Shown: positions 7,176 through 14,898 of the stretch, piece after piece
Layout of the letters: each line of letters starts with the position of its first letter
Position numbering within the stretch: the first letter of the stretch is position 1
The notes under the pieces: generated by a model
What the model was told of the DNA's origin: nothing
The model's database searches: none
What the model saw: only the letters and a program-made list of their open reading frames with translations
Assembly: GCA_036260805.1 (NCBI GenBank)
Contig: DATALZ010000055.1
Location: 17,606 to 81,605, forward strand
Direction of reading: 5' to 3'
Length of the DNA stretch: 64,000 bases
DNA from: Thermocaproicibacter sp036260805
GTDB lineage: Bacteria > Bacillota > Clostridia > Oscillospirales > Acutalibacteraceae
Translations under genes and position numbers: made by a program

Positions 7176-8861
7176 ATGAGCGAAGAAATTATAAGCCCGG
7201 AGAACGCGGAAACTTCCGGCAACTTTATTCATACCTTCATTGAAGAAGACATCGCGCCCGGCGGACGGTACGAGGGCAAAAAAGTCCACACCCGCTTCCC
7301 GCCGGAACCGAACGGCTACCTGCATATCGGCCACGCGAAGGCAATCTGCGTGGATTTCGGCACCGCCGAAAGATTTAACGGCCTTTGCAACCTGCGTATG
7401 GATGACACGAACCCCACCAAAGAGGACGTAGAATTCGTTGACGCCATCAAGGAAGATATCCAGTGGCTCGGGTTTTCGTGGGATGACCGGTTCTATTACG
7501 CTTCCGACTATTTTCCAAAGATGTACGAGCTGGCGGAAGACCTCATTCAGCGCGGCCTGGCCTATGTGTGCGAGCTTCAGCCAGCACAGATGCGCGAATA
7601 CCGCGGCGACCTCACGCATCCGGCAAAAAGCCCGTACCGCGACCGCCCGGTGGAAGAAAGCCTTGACCTGTTCCACCGCATGAAGGCCGGTGAATTTGAG
7701 GATGGGCGCATGACGCTCCGCGCAAAAATCGACCTTGCTTCCGGCAACTTCAATATGCGCGACCCTGTCATTTACCGCATCAACCACATTCCTCATCACC
7801 GCACGGGGAATACATGGTGCATCTACCCGATGTACGACTTCGCGCAGCCGATTGAAGACGCCATTGAGGGCATCACTCATTCGCTCTGCACGCTGGAGTT
7901 TGAAGCCCACCGTCCCCTGTACGACTGGGTCATTGAGCACGTCAATCTTCCGGCCAAGCCCCGCCAGATTGAGTTCGCCCGCCTCGGCATCAACAACACC
8001 GTCATGAGCAAGCGCAAGCTGCGCACTCTGGTGGAAAATAATTACGTTTCCGGCTGGGACGACCCGCGCATGCCCACCCTCTGCGGACTCCGCCGCCGTG
8101 GGTATACCCCGGCATCCATCCGCAACTTCTGCGAGCGCATCGGCGTTGCAAAGGTCAACAGTACCGTGGACTACGCGTTTCTGGAGCACTGCCTGCGCGA
8201 AGACCTGAACGCGAACGCGCGCCGCGCAATGGCAGTCCTTGACCCGGTAAAGCTTGTTCTTACAAATTACCCCGAAGACAAAACCGAAACCTTCGACGTG
8301 GAAAACAACCCAGAGAAACCGGAAGTCGGCACGCGCCCCGTCAGCTTCTCCCGTGAACTGTGGATCGAGCGCGAAGACTTTATGGAAGTCCCCGCGAAGA
8401 AATACTTCCGCCTGTTCCCCGGCAATGAAGTCCGTCTGAAAACGGCGTACATCGTCAAATGCACGGGCTGCGAGAAGGATGAAAACGGCAACGTGACAAC
8501 CGTTTACGCGGAGTACGACCCGCAGTCCCGCGGCGGCAACGCGCCGGACGGACGCAAGGTAAAGAGCACCATCCACTGGGTGGATGCGAAAACCGCCGTG
8601 AACGCGGAAGTCCGCCTGTACGACAGCCTGTTCACCGTTCCCGATCCGGAAGCGGGCGATTACATCGACGAGCTGAATCCGGACTCCTTGAAAGTCCTCA
8701 AGAACAGCAAGGTGGAACCGTGGCTCGCCGAAGCGGGAAAGAACGAATCGTTCCAGTTCCTGCGGCAGGGTTACTTCTGTGCGGACAACAGAGACAGTTC
8801 GCCCGAACACCCGGTGTTCAACCGCTCGGTTTCGCTCAAAGACAGCTTCAAAAAGAAATAA
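7176..8861 (+). CDS. glnS: Glutaminyl-tRNA synthetase
   Basis: Class I glutaminyl-tRNA synthetase (561 residues) for direct charging of tRNA-Gln. HIGH is intact (PPEPNGYLHIGHAKAI, residues 50-53), and VMSKRKL at 276-282 is the KMSKS loop. The C-terminal part forms the beta-barrel anticodon domains; it contains VKCTGCEKDENGN and SLKVLKNSKVEP. It is co-transcribed with gltX and ends at a terminator. GlnS is patchy in Firmicutes, most of which use GatCAB transamidation. The pair suggests the lineage has gained or kept the direct route. Confidence 0.96.
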   Translation: MSEEIISPENAETSGNFIHTFIEEDIAPGGRYEGKKVHTRFPPEPNGYLHIGHAKAICVDFGTAERFNGLCNLRMDDTNPTKEDVEFVDAIKEDIQWLGFSWDDRFYYASDYFPKMYELAEDLIQRGLAYVCELQPAQMREYRGDLTHPAKSPYRDRPVEESLDLFHRMKAGEFEDGRMTLRAKIDLASGNFNMRDPVIYRINHIPHHRTGNTWCIYPMYDFAQPIEDAIEGITHSLCTLEFEAHRPLYDWVIEHVNLPAKPRQIEFARLGINNTVMSKRKLRTLVENNYVSGWDDPRMPTLCGLRRRGYTPASIRNFCERIGVAKVNSTVDYAFLEHCLREDLNANARRAMAVLDPVKLVLTNYPEDKTETFDVENNPEKPEVGTRPVSFSRELWIEREDFMEVPAKKYFRLFPGNEVRLKTAYIVKCTGCEKDENGNVTTVYAEYDPQSRGGNAPDGRKVKSTIHWVDAKTAVNAEVRLYDSLFTVPDPEAGDYIDELNPDSLKVLKNSKVEPWLAEAGKNESFQFLRQGYFCADNRDSSPEHPVFNRSVSLKDSFKKK

Positions 8862-8871
8862 ATAAAATTTG

Positions 8872-8902
8872 CGCCCGGTGCTTCAAGCATCGGGCGATTT
8901 TT
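8872..8902 (+). terminator. Terminator of gltX-glnS
   Basis: A ten-base-pair stem, CGCCCGGTGC with GCATCGGGCG (one G-T pair), with a five-base loop and a following T-run, begins ten bases after the glnS stop. Confidence 0.9.
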
Positions 8903-8974
8903 ATGAGTATTATGCAAAGCCTATAAACTGTTTGGCTCATAATTACGGCTCTGCTGATTTTTAGAATGCACTCA

Positions 8975-9116
8975 AGCCGTGCAGGCTCATACTTTCGGTT
9001 TCGGCCGAAAGTATGCAAAGTCCGAGTCGGGGGATTTGGAACTCCCGGCGTGAGGGTTACACGTGAATTGCCGACGGTAATTCACGTTGCAAAACTCCCC
9101 CGGCACCCCCAGGACT
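8975..9116. repeat. Structured intergenic element with nested inverted repeats
   Basis: Several inverted repeats are packed in 140 bases. A short AGCC/GGCT pair lies at 8974-8987. An 11-bp hairpin joins 8988-8998 with 9005-9015 (CATACTTTCGG). Outer arms pair AGTCC (9019-9023) with GGACT (9112-9116). Next, GTCGGGGGA (9026-9034) pairs with TCCCCCGGC (9096-9104). Inside these, a 12-bp hairpin spans 9061-9087 with a GAC loop. Together this resembles a folded RNA or a small palindromic repeat element. It contains no gene. The strand and function are unknown. Confidence 0.45.
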
Positions 9117-9355
9117 CCCCATCTTTCTAACAGCGACCAAGCAGCCAAATGGTTTTCATGGACGTTTTCGTATGATCTTTCTATTTACCTAAAATGGGTA
9201 ATTTATATATATCGTAAAAATTCGGCAAAATACACAAAGAAATTTTTGAAAAAGTTAGCTTCCAGAGGGAAACTTTTGCCCTTATTTGCGGGTATTATGG
9301 AAGGACTTTTAAGCATGTATAGAAAAATCGTTTCAACCTGCAAAATCAAGCAATT
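9117..9355. other. AT-rich intergenic stretch
   Basis: No gene or clear signal is seen. A 98-codon frame overlapping this stretch begins inside the structured element, lacks a ribosome-binding site and reads as non-coding. Confidence 0.5.
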
Positions 9356-9853
9356 TCATTTTACCATCGCATACATGCAGTAGTCGAAGAAACTGCCGTC
9401 TTTATACACGCCTTTTTTCATTGTGCCTTCCAGAGCAAACCCCGCTTTTTCCAGCACTTTTCTGGATGCGGTATTCTGTGCGTAGGGTTCCGCGAAAATC
9501 CGTACGATACCATACTTTTCAAAGACTGCAGCGCAAACCTGGCTGACAACCGAACTCATGATCCCGTTGCCCCAGAACGGCTCCCCCAGCCAGTAGGCGA
9601 TTTCGCCGCTTTTGCTGTAAACGTCTTCTTTCAGAAATACAGCAATGCTCCCCACCGCTTCACCGTTGACGGAAATTGCCCTCGAATAGATGCGGGATTC
9701 GTCGTCCATAACAAAACAGTCAACAATCATTTTTGCTTCATCCGGAGTAGTAGGGAAAGAAGCCCGCATATTCGCCGCAATTTTCGGGTTGCCCGAATAA
9801 CGGAAAAAGCTTTCCGCATCGGATGGTTTCCATCTGCGCAGTTCAAACTCCAT
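9356..9853 (-). CDS. RimJ/RimL-type GNAT acetyltransferase
   Basis: A 165-residue GNAT protein of the ribosomal-protein-acetyltransferase-like subgroup (Acetyltransf_3). The N-terminus is MEFELRRWKPSDAESFFRYSGNPKIAANM. The acetyl-CoA region reads AYWLGEPFWGNGIMSSVVSQV, and the diagnostic AEPYAQNTASRKVLEKAGF follows. Members acetylate N-terminal amines or small molecules; this substrate is unknown. The ATG at 9853 follows AGAAAGG by 12 bases; an in-frame TTG at 9865 is too close to that site. It lies downstream of birA on the same strand. Confidence 0.88.
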   Translation of the reverse strand: MEFELRRWKPSDAESFFRYSGNPKIAANMRASFPTTPDEAKMIVDCFVMDDESRIYSRAISVNGEAVGSIAVFLKEDVYSKSGEIAYWLGEPFWGNGIMSSVVSQVCAAVFEKYGIVRIFAEPYAQNTASRKVLEKAGFALEGTMKKGVYKDGSFFDYCMYAMVK

Positions 9854-9918
9854 AAAGATTGCCAACCTTTCTCATTCTATCAACTGTCTGAATGACAGTT
9901 TCACACAATAGCCGGAGA

Positions 9919-10905
9919 TTATACCTTCTGCCCGTAAAATCCCTGAATGCTCACTTCGCCGGAAAACACGGTCTCCAGCGTCCCATCGGGTAAACGAACA
10001 ATCAGCTCGCCTTCCGGGGAAATATCCTCGGCGGTTCCGGTCGACTGGCGGCCGTTCCGCTGAAAGCCGACCTGTTTTCCAAGTGAAGCGCAGCAGCTCT
10101 TGTATTCTTCGAGGAATGCGGGAGTCAGCGCCACAGCGTTTTCTTTCAGCAGCTTTTCCAGCCGCCGCAGGACTTCCTGCAGCAGAGTGACGCGGCGCAC
10201 CGGACTGCCGGTTTCCATACGGATGGATGTTGCCTTGTCGCGCAGGTTCTCCGGGAACGCCGTGCTGTTTACGTTGATTCCGATTCCCACGATGACATAT
10301 TCCACGCGCTCCATCTCCGCGCTCATCTCCGTGAGAATGCCCACCATTTTTTTTGTGCCCGCAACCACATCGTTCGGCCATTTAATCATCGTTTCGCAGC
10401 CGGTAACTTCACGGATTGCTCCGCACACGGCAAGCCCCGCCAGCAGCGTCGTCGCAGCGACACGCAGCGGCAGTACGCCGGGGCGGAGCAAAACCGTAAA
10501 CCAGATTCCCGTACCGGCGGGCGAAATAAAGCTTCGCCCCATGCGGCCCTTGCCGCCCGTCTGCTGCTCCGCAATGAACAGGCTTCCGCTCGGAGCGCCG
10601 TTCAGTGCCTGGCGCTTTGCTTCTTCGTTGGTCGAATCAATACTGTCGTAACAGAATACTTTTCTGCCCAGCAGTTCTGTTTCAAGCCCCGCTCCGATTT
10701 CTTCGGCGGTAAAGCGGTCAGGGCACGATACCAGCCGGTAGCCCCGGTTGGTAACAGAGTCGATTTCATACCCCTCTTCCCGAAGCAGCCTGATATTTTT
10801 CCAGATTGCCGTCCGGGTCACATGCAGCAGACCGCTCAGCTCCTCTCCGGATACATAGCCGCCGCTTTCGCGCAGGCGCTGCAGAATCTGTTCTTTTGTT
10901 GCCAT
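9919..10905 (-). CDS. birA: Bifunctional biotin-protein ligase / biotin repressor
   Basis: BirA of the group II type (328 residues). It biotinylates acetyl-CoA carboxylase or related carboxylases and represses biotin genes. The N-terminal winged helix (residues ~4-60) has the recognition pattern LLHVTRTAIWKNIRLLREEGY. The catalytic core shows the biotinyl-AMP loop GKGRMGRSF and KWPNDVV. The C-terminal SH3-like cap ends with the KEQ... RLPDGTLETVFSGEVSI region. The ORF starts at ATG with GGCGG upstream. It reads away from the DUF951-prfA cluster. A GNAT gene lies 65 bases downstream and may be co-transcribed. Confidence 0.95.
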   Translation of the reverse strand: MATKEQILQRLRESGGYVSGEELSGLLHVTRTAIWKNIRLLREEGYEIDSVTNRGYRLVSCPDRFTAEEIGAGLETELLGRKVFCYDSIDSTNEEAKRQALNGAPSGSLFIAEQQTGGKGRMGRSFISPAGTGIWFTVLLRPGVLPLRVAATTLLAGLAVCGAIREVTGCETMIKWPNDVVAGTKKMVGILTEMSAEMERVEYVIVGIGINVNSTAFPENLRDKATSIRMETGSPVRRVTLLQEVLRRLEKLLKENAVALTPAFLEEYKSCCASLGKQVGFQRNGRQSTGTAEDISPEGELIVRLPDGTLETVFSGEVSIQGFYGQKV

Positions 10906-10991
10906 TGTACCGCCGCCTTTTCAAATTCTGACATTTATTATAGCGGTAATCCGCATCCTGTGCAAGAAGTCTGCGGCGCCGCTGGGTGATA

Positions 10992-11021
10992 TTGCCGTTT
11001 CCGTCGCAACTGTGGTATAAT
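10992..11021 (+). promoter_or_regulatory. Promoter of candidate small RNA
   Basis: TTGCCG and TATAAT are separated by 18 bases. They point into a 90-base region that contains no reading frame but has three hairpins and a terminator. Confidence 0.5.
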
Positions 11022-11027
11022 ATACTT

Positions 11028-11114
11028 AAAACCAGCTGCGCTGGTTTTAAGTTTCTAAAAAGTGCTGTCGTTGCAGCGCATTTCCAGCCGTTTATCACGG
11101 CGCCGTGATTTTTT
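11028..11114 (+). ncRNA. Candidate small RNA or attenuated leader before DUF951-prfA
   Basis: From the promoter at 10992-11021 a transcript would begin near 11028, close to the base of a 12-bp hairpin (11025-11036 with 11040-11051, loop TGC). A six-bp hairpin GTGCTG/CAGCGC follows (about 11062-11079). Last comes a terminator hairpin (11094-11109) with TTTTTT. The unit is about 87 bases long with no start codon and ribosome site. A separate weak promoter (TTGAAC at 11125) lies between it and DUF951. It could be a free sRNA or a leader that controls read-through into DUF951-prfA. Confidence 0.45.
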
Positions 11115-11197
11115 AATGTTTGTTTTGAACTTTTCGAGTGTCTGTTATTATATATTATCATAAACTTTATAAATGATTGCGAAGGCGAGGTGGCAGC

Positions 11198-11395
11198 ATG
11201 GACGTAAGGCCCGGGGATGTTCTGCAGATGAAAAAGCCCCATCCGTGCGGGAGCAGCACATTTCTTGTACTCCGTTCCGGTATGGATTTTAAAATCCGCT
11301 GTACCAAATGCGGGCACGAAATAATGGTGCCGCGGCTCAAATGTGAAAAGAACATCAAAAAAATCATCCGTGAAAACACACAGGATGAATTGTAG
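11198..11395 (+). CDS. DUF951 family protein
   Basis: A 65-residue protein of the Firmicutes DUF951 family. It has the family pattern VRPGDVLQMKKPHPCGSSTFLVLRSGMDFKIRC-TKCGHEIMVPR. Cys residues in HPCG and CTKCGH suggest a possible metal-binding fold. The function is unknown in the family. The ATG at 11198 follows GAGGTGG; an upstream in-frame start at 11177 lacks a site and exceeds the family length. It heads the prfA-sua5-coaE cluster. Confidence 0.9.
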   Translation: MDVRPGDVLQMKKPHPCGSSTFLVLRSGMDFKIRCTKCGHEIMVPRLKCEKNIKKIIRENTQDEL

Positions 11396-11461
11396 CAATC
11401 CTTTTGCTTTTTGGCGATTTTCATAGTAACCGCTGTTGAATCAGCAAAAGGGGAAACAATA

Positions 11462-12535
11462 ATGTTTGAAAATCTTGAAGTATTCGAAAAACGGTACGAG
11501 GAACTCGGCATCAGGCTTTATGATCCGTCCGTAGTCTCAGATCCCGATCTTTTTCGTGATCTGATGAAGGAATTCAAGAACATCGAGCCGATTGTGCTCG
11601 CATACCGAAACTATAAAAAGACCTTAGATGATGAAGCCGACGCGCTTGCGATTCTGGGCGACAGTTCCGACCGGGAACTGCACGATATGGCAGAGGAAGA
11701 GCTGAACACCGCGCGCGCAGACCGGGAAAAAATTGCGGACGAATTGAAGATTCTGCTTCTGCCGAAAGACCCGAACGACGAACGGAACGTCATTGTGGAA
11801 ATCCGCGGCGGGGCCGGCGGCGAAGAAGCGGCGCTTTTCTCCGCGGTATTGTACCGCATGTACAGCATGTATGCGCAGGCGAAGGGGTGGCAGACCGAAA
11901 TTCTGAACGCCAACGAAACCGAGCTCGGCGGCTTTAAAGAAATCAGCTTTATGATTAACGGAGCGGGCGCTTACTCCCGCCTGAAATACGAAAGCGGCGT
12001 CCACCGCGTCCAGCGTGTGCCGGAAACCGAACAGCAGGGACGCATTCACACGTCCACCGCGACGGTTGCGGTTCTGCCGGAAGTGGATGAGGTGGAACTC
12101 GAGCTTGACCCGAAGGACCTCAAAATCGATACCTTCCGTTCGAGCGGCGCGGGCGGCCAGCACATCAACAAAACATCATCCGCAATCCGCGTAACGCATC
12201 TGCCCACCGGAATGGTTGTAGAATGCCAGGACGAGCGGAGCCAGTACAAAAACAAGGATCGTGCCCTGAAGATTCTTCGCTCCCGTCTGTTTGAGATGAA
12301 GCAGAAGGAGCAGGACGACAAGGTCGCGGCGGAACGCCGGTCACAGGTCGGCACAGGCGACCGCTCCGAGCGAATCCGAACCTACAACTACCCGCAGGGC
12401 CGCGTAACGGATCACCGCATCGGCCTGACTCTTTACCGCCTGGACGATATCCTCAACGGCAATATCGAAGAAATCGTCGACGCGCTCATCGCCGCCGACC
12501 GCGCGGAAAAGCTGAAAAACGCCGAACAGGTATAA
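11462..12535 (+). CDS. prfA: Peptide chain release factor 1
   Basis: RF1 (357 residues), which reads UAA and UAG stop codons and triggers peptidyl-tRNA hydrolysis. The GGQ catalytic motif is present (SSGAGGQHINKTSSAIRVTH). The P-x-T stop-codon recognition motif appears as RVPETEQQGRIHTSTATVAV. The N-terminal helical domain reads MFENLEVFEKRYEELGIRLYDP. I took the ATG at 11462 after AAAAGGGGAAACA rather than the in-frame start at 11411. The usual neighbour prmC (RF methyltransferase) is not next door. Confidence 0.97.
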   Translation: MFENLEVFEKRYEELGIRLYDPSVVSDPDLFRDLMKEFKNIEPIVLAYRNYKKTLDDEADALAILGDSSDRELHDMAEEELNTARADREKIADELKILLLPKDPNDERNVIVEIRGGAGGEEAALFSAVLYRMYSMYAQAKGWQTEILNANETELGGFKEISFMINGAGAYSRLKYESGVHRVQRVPETEQQGRIHTSTATVAVLPEVDEVELELDPKDLKIDTFRSSGAGGQHINKTSSAIRVTHLPTGMVVECQDERSQYKNKDRALKILRSRLFEMKQKEQDDKVAAERRSQVGTGDRSERIRTYNYPQGRVTDHRIGLTLYRLDDILNGNIEEIVDALIAADRAEKLKNAEQV

Positions 12536-12609
12536 TATACCACAGAATCATAAAGCAGGAATTTTGTGCAGAATTTGCCTGCAATTTATAGGGAAAAGAG
12601 AGAAGATTC

Positions 12610-13632
12610 ATGCAAACCTTGCTGCTGAACGCGGCGGAAGAAGGCGCGGTTGAAAAAGCCGCTGAAATTATCAAGAACGGCGGGCTGGTCGGCATGCCGA
12701 CTGAAACCGTTTACGGTCTGGCCGCAAACGCTTTGGACGGAGAAGCCGTTAAAAAAATTTTTGTGGCAAAGGGAAGGCCGCAGGATAACCCGCTCATCGT
12801 TCACATTTCCAGCTTCGATCAAATTTACCGCCTGGTAAAGTCCGTACCGGACTCGGCCAAAAAACTTGCAGAAGCATACTGGCCCGGCCCAATGACCATG
12901 GTTCTCGAAAAATCCAACCTGATTCCCAATGAGGTAAGCACTGGCCTGCCCACCGTTGGAATCCGCTTTCCGTCGCACCCGGTCGCTCAGGCTCTCATCA
13001 CCAAGGCAGGCGTACCGATTGCCGCTCCGTCGGCAAATATCTCCGGTCTGCCGAGCACAACGACCGCCGAGCACGTCATGCGCGATATGAACGGCAAAAT
13101 CGACGCGGTACTGGACGGCGGCGCCTGCGGCGTAGGAGTGGAGTCCACCATCATTACGGTTGAGTCTGACCCGCCGCGCCTGCTTCGTCCGGGCGGCATC
13201 ACTCTGGAGCAGCTTCGCGCCGTTCTCGGCCAGGTAGATGTGGACAACGCCGTGCTGAATCCTCTGCCGAAAGGCGCGCGGCCGCTTTCCCCCGGTATGA
13301 AATATAAACATTATTCGCCGAAAGCGAACGTAATTATTTTAGACGGGAGCGAGCAGGCGTACGCTGATTATGTAAACTCGCATAAACAGCCGGGCGTTGC
13401 CGTGCTGTGCTACTGCGGTGAAGAAAAGCTTGTCGATGTGCCTGCCGTCAGCTACGGCGGCGAGGCAGACTACAGCGCGCAGGCGAGGGATTTATTCGAA
13501 GCCCTGCGGCATCTGGACGATATCGGTGCCGAGACCGTTTACGCGCGCTGCCCGGAGCCAAAAGGGGTCGGCCTCGCGGTTTACAACCGTCTGATGCGGG
13601 CAGCAGGATTCGAGGTGCTTCACCTTGATTAA
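12610..13632 (+). CDS. sua5: L-threonylcarbamoyladenylate synthase (Sua5/YwlC)
   Basis: Makes threonylcarbamoyl-AMP from threonine, bicarbonate and ATP for the t6A modification of ANN-decoding tRNAs. The YrdC domain covers residues ~10-195, with GLVGMPTETVYGLAANA, KGRPQDNPLIVH, VGIRFPSHPVAQALI and APSANISGLPSTT. The C-terminal Sua5 domain (to residue 340) starts after the linker SPGMKYKHYSPKA, which marks the longer Sua5 form rather than TsaC. The ATG follows AAGAGAGAAG. The stop overlaps the TTG start of coaE by eight bases. Confidence 0.94.
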   Translation: MQTLLLNAAEEGAVEKAAEIIKNGGLVGMPTETVYGLAANALDGEAVKKIFVAKGRPQDNPLIVHISSFDQIYRLVKSVPDSAKKLAEAYWPGPMTMVLEKSNLIPNEVSTGLPTVGIRFPSHPVAQALITKAGVPIAAPSANISGLPSTTTAEHVMRDMNGKIDAVLDGGACGVGVESTIITVESDPPRLLRPGGITLEQLRAVLGQVDVDNAVLNPLPKGARPLSPGMKYKHYSPKANVIILDGSEQAYADYVNSHKQPGVAVLCYCGEEKLVDVPAVSYGGEADYSAQARDLFEALRHLDDIGAETVYARCPEPKGVGLAVYNRLMRAAGFEVLHLD

Positions 13633-14239
13633 GCCCGTCATCGGCCTCACCGGACCGACCGGAGCAGGAAAATCCACCGTTGCCTCCACTTTTCAAAAGC
13701 TGGGCTGCATCATTGTGGACGCCGACCGCATCGCGCGAACCATTGCCGACCAGCCGGACTGCCTTGCCCGCTTAAAAGAAACATTCGGCGGAGATATCAT
13801 CCGCCCGGACGGAAGCCTTGACCGCCAAAAGCTGGCCGGAAAAGCGTTTCCCAGCCCCCAAAATACGGCAAAGCTGAATGCCGTTACGCACCCGGCCATC
13901 ATCGCGGAGTGCAAAAAGCAGCTTGCCGCGGCACAGGCACAGAACTGCAAAGCGGTCATTCTGGATGCGCCGCTGCTGTTTGAAAGCAATGCGCAGGATC
14001 TCTGCAGCGCTACTGTTGCGGTCATTACGGCGGATGCGTCGCGCCTTAAGCGCATCATGGCGCGTGACAATATCTCCGAAGAAGCGGCGCGCGAGCGTAT
14101 GAACGCACAGCATGGATGCGAATACTATCGGCAGAAGGCGGACTTTACGTTCGATGGCAGTACGGACTGGAGCGTTTTCGACGAACAAGTCGGCGCTCTT
14201 CTTGACCGCATTTTGAGGGAAACCGATGAAAAAGCATAA
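13625..14239 (+). CDS. coaE: Dephospho-CoA kinase
   Basis: Last step of coenzyme A synthesis: phosphorylates the 3'-OH of dephospho-CoA. The P-loop is GLTGPTGAGKSTVAS at residues ~7-21. DADRIAR, a VTHPAI-like segment and LDAPLLFES are the usual CoaE landmarks. Length 204 is normal. The start is TTG, 13 bases after GAGGTG, and overlaps the sua5 stop. Its own stop overlaps the next gene's ATG by 14 bases. The three genes are thus translationally coupled. Confidence 0.95.
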   Translation: MIKPVIGLTGPTGAGKSTVASTFQKLGCIIVDADRIARTIADQPDCLARLKETFGGDIIRPDGSLDRQKLAGKAFPSPQNTAKLNAVTHPAIIAECKKQLAAAQAQNCKAVILDAPLLFESNAQDLCSATVAVITADASRLKRIMARDNISEEAARERMNAQHGCEYYRQKADFTFDGSTDWSVFDEQVGALLDRILRETDEKA

Positions 14240-14807
14240 AAAGCTGCTGATTGCGCTGATATCCTGCATTGCTTTTGCTCTGCTGATTGTTGTCGTCGTC
14301 CTGCTCCTTCGATGGAGCCACACGCGTTTCCTGCAAAAAATGTATCCGCGCACCTACTCGGATATCGTCATAACAGAGGCAAAACAAAACGGGCTTGACC
14401 CGAATCTCGTTTACGCGGTCATCCGCCAGGAAAGCAACTTCGACCCCGACGCAAAATCCGGTGCGGGCGCAATCGGTCTGATGCAGCTGACTCCGGACAC
14501 TTTCGACTGGCTGCAAAAAAAGGATGAGCTCCAAACGCTCCGCACAAAAAACGCGCTCTATGAGCCAAACGTCAATATCCGCTACGGGTGCCGGTTTTTA
14601 TCGCTTCTCCTGAAAAAATACGGCGTCCGGCGCACCGCCTTATGTGCTTATAACGCTGGTATGGGAAGAGTTGACGGATGGCTGAAAGATGCCAAAGCCT
14701 CGAAAGACGGCAAAAATCTTGATAATATCCCCTACCCCGAAACAAAAAATTATGCCCGGCGGGTCGAGCAGAATTACCAGCAGTACCTGGAACTGTACCA
14801 ATCCTGA
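14226..14807 (+). CDS. Membrane-anchored lytic transglycosylase (SLT domain)
   Basis: A 193-residue murein transglycosylase of the soluble-lytic-transglycosylase fold, cleaving the MurNAc-GlcNAc bond in peptidoglycan. A transmembrane segment spans residues ~8-29. The catalytic glutamate is E69 in VIRQESNFDP, followed by GAGAIGLMQLTPDTF. The fold closes with CAYNAGMGRVDGWL and YPETKNYARRVEQNYQQY. It starts within the 3' end of coaE, so translation is coupled to it. Confidence 0.94.
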   Translation: MKKHKKLLIALISCIAFALLIVVVVLLLRWSHTRFLQKMYPRTYSDIVITEAKQNGLDPNLVYAVIRQESNFDPDAKSGAGAIGLMQLTPDTFDWLQKKDELQTLRTKNALYEPNVNIRYGCRFLSLLLKKYGVRRTALCAYNAGMGRVDGWLKDAKASKDGKNLDNIPYPETKNYARRVEQNYQQYLELYQS

Positions 14808-14898
14808 CAAACAACTGATAGCCAAATGTTCAATTCTATTGCAATTTATATTTCTGTAAGTACCGTATCTGATTTTATATAAAAGGAGTTGTCTGCAC

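Noticed and set aside
7152..8810. Very long open frame (552 codons) on the strand opposite glnS
   Set aside because: GC-rich synonymous positions keep the antisense frame open. glnS itself has all motifs and a ribosome site; the antisense protein shows no domain.
9019..9116. Resemblance to a tRNA (T-arm-like GGGAGTTCCAAATCCC on the minus strand and closing AGTCC/GGACT arms)
   Set aside because: No anticodon arm of proper size, the acceptor stem is too short and there is no D-arm; the fold is a nested hairpin instead.
9087..9383. 98-codon plus-strand frame after the structured element
   Set aside because: It starts within a hairpin, has no ribosome site and runs into the acetyltransferase on the other strand.
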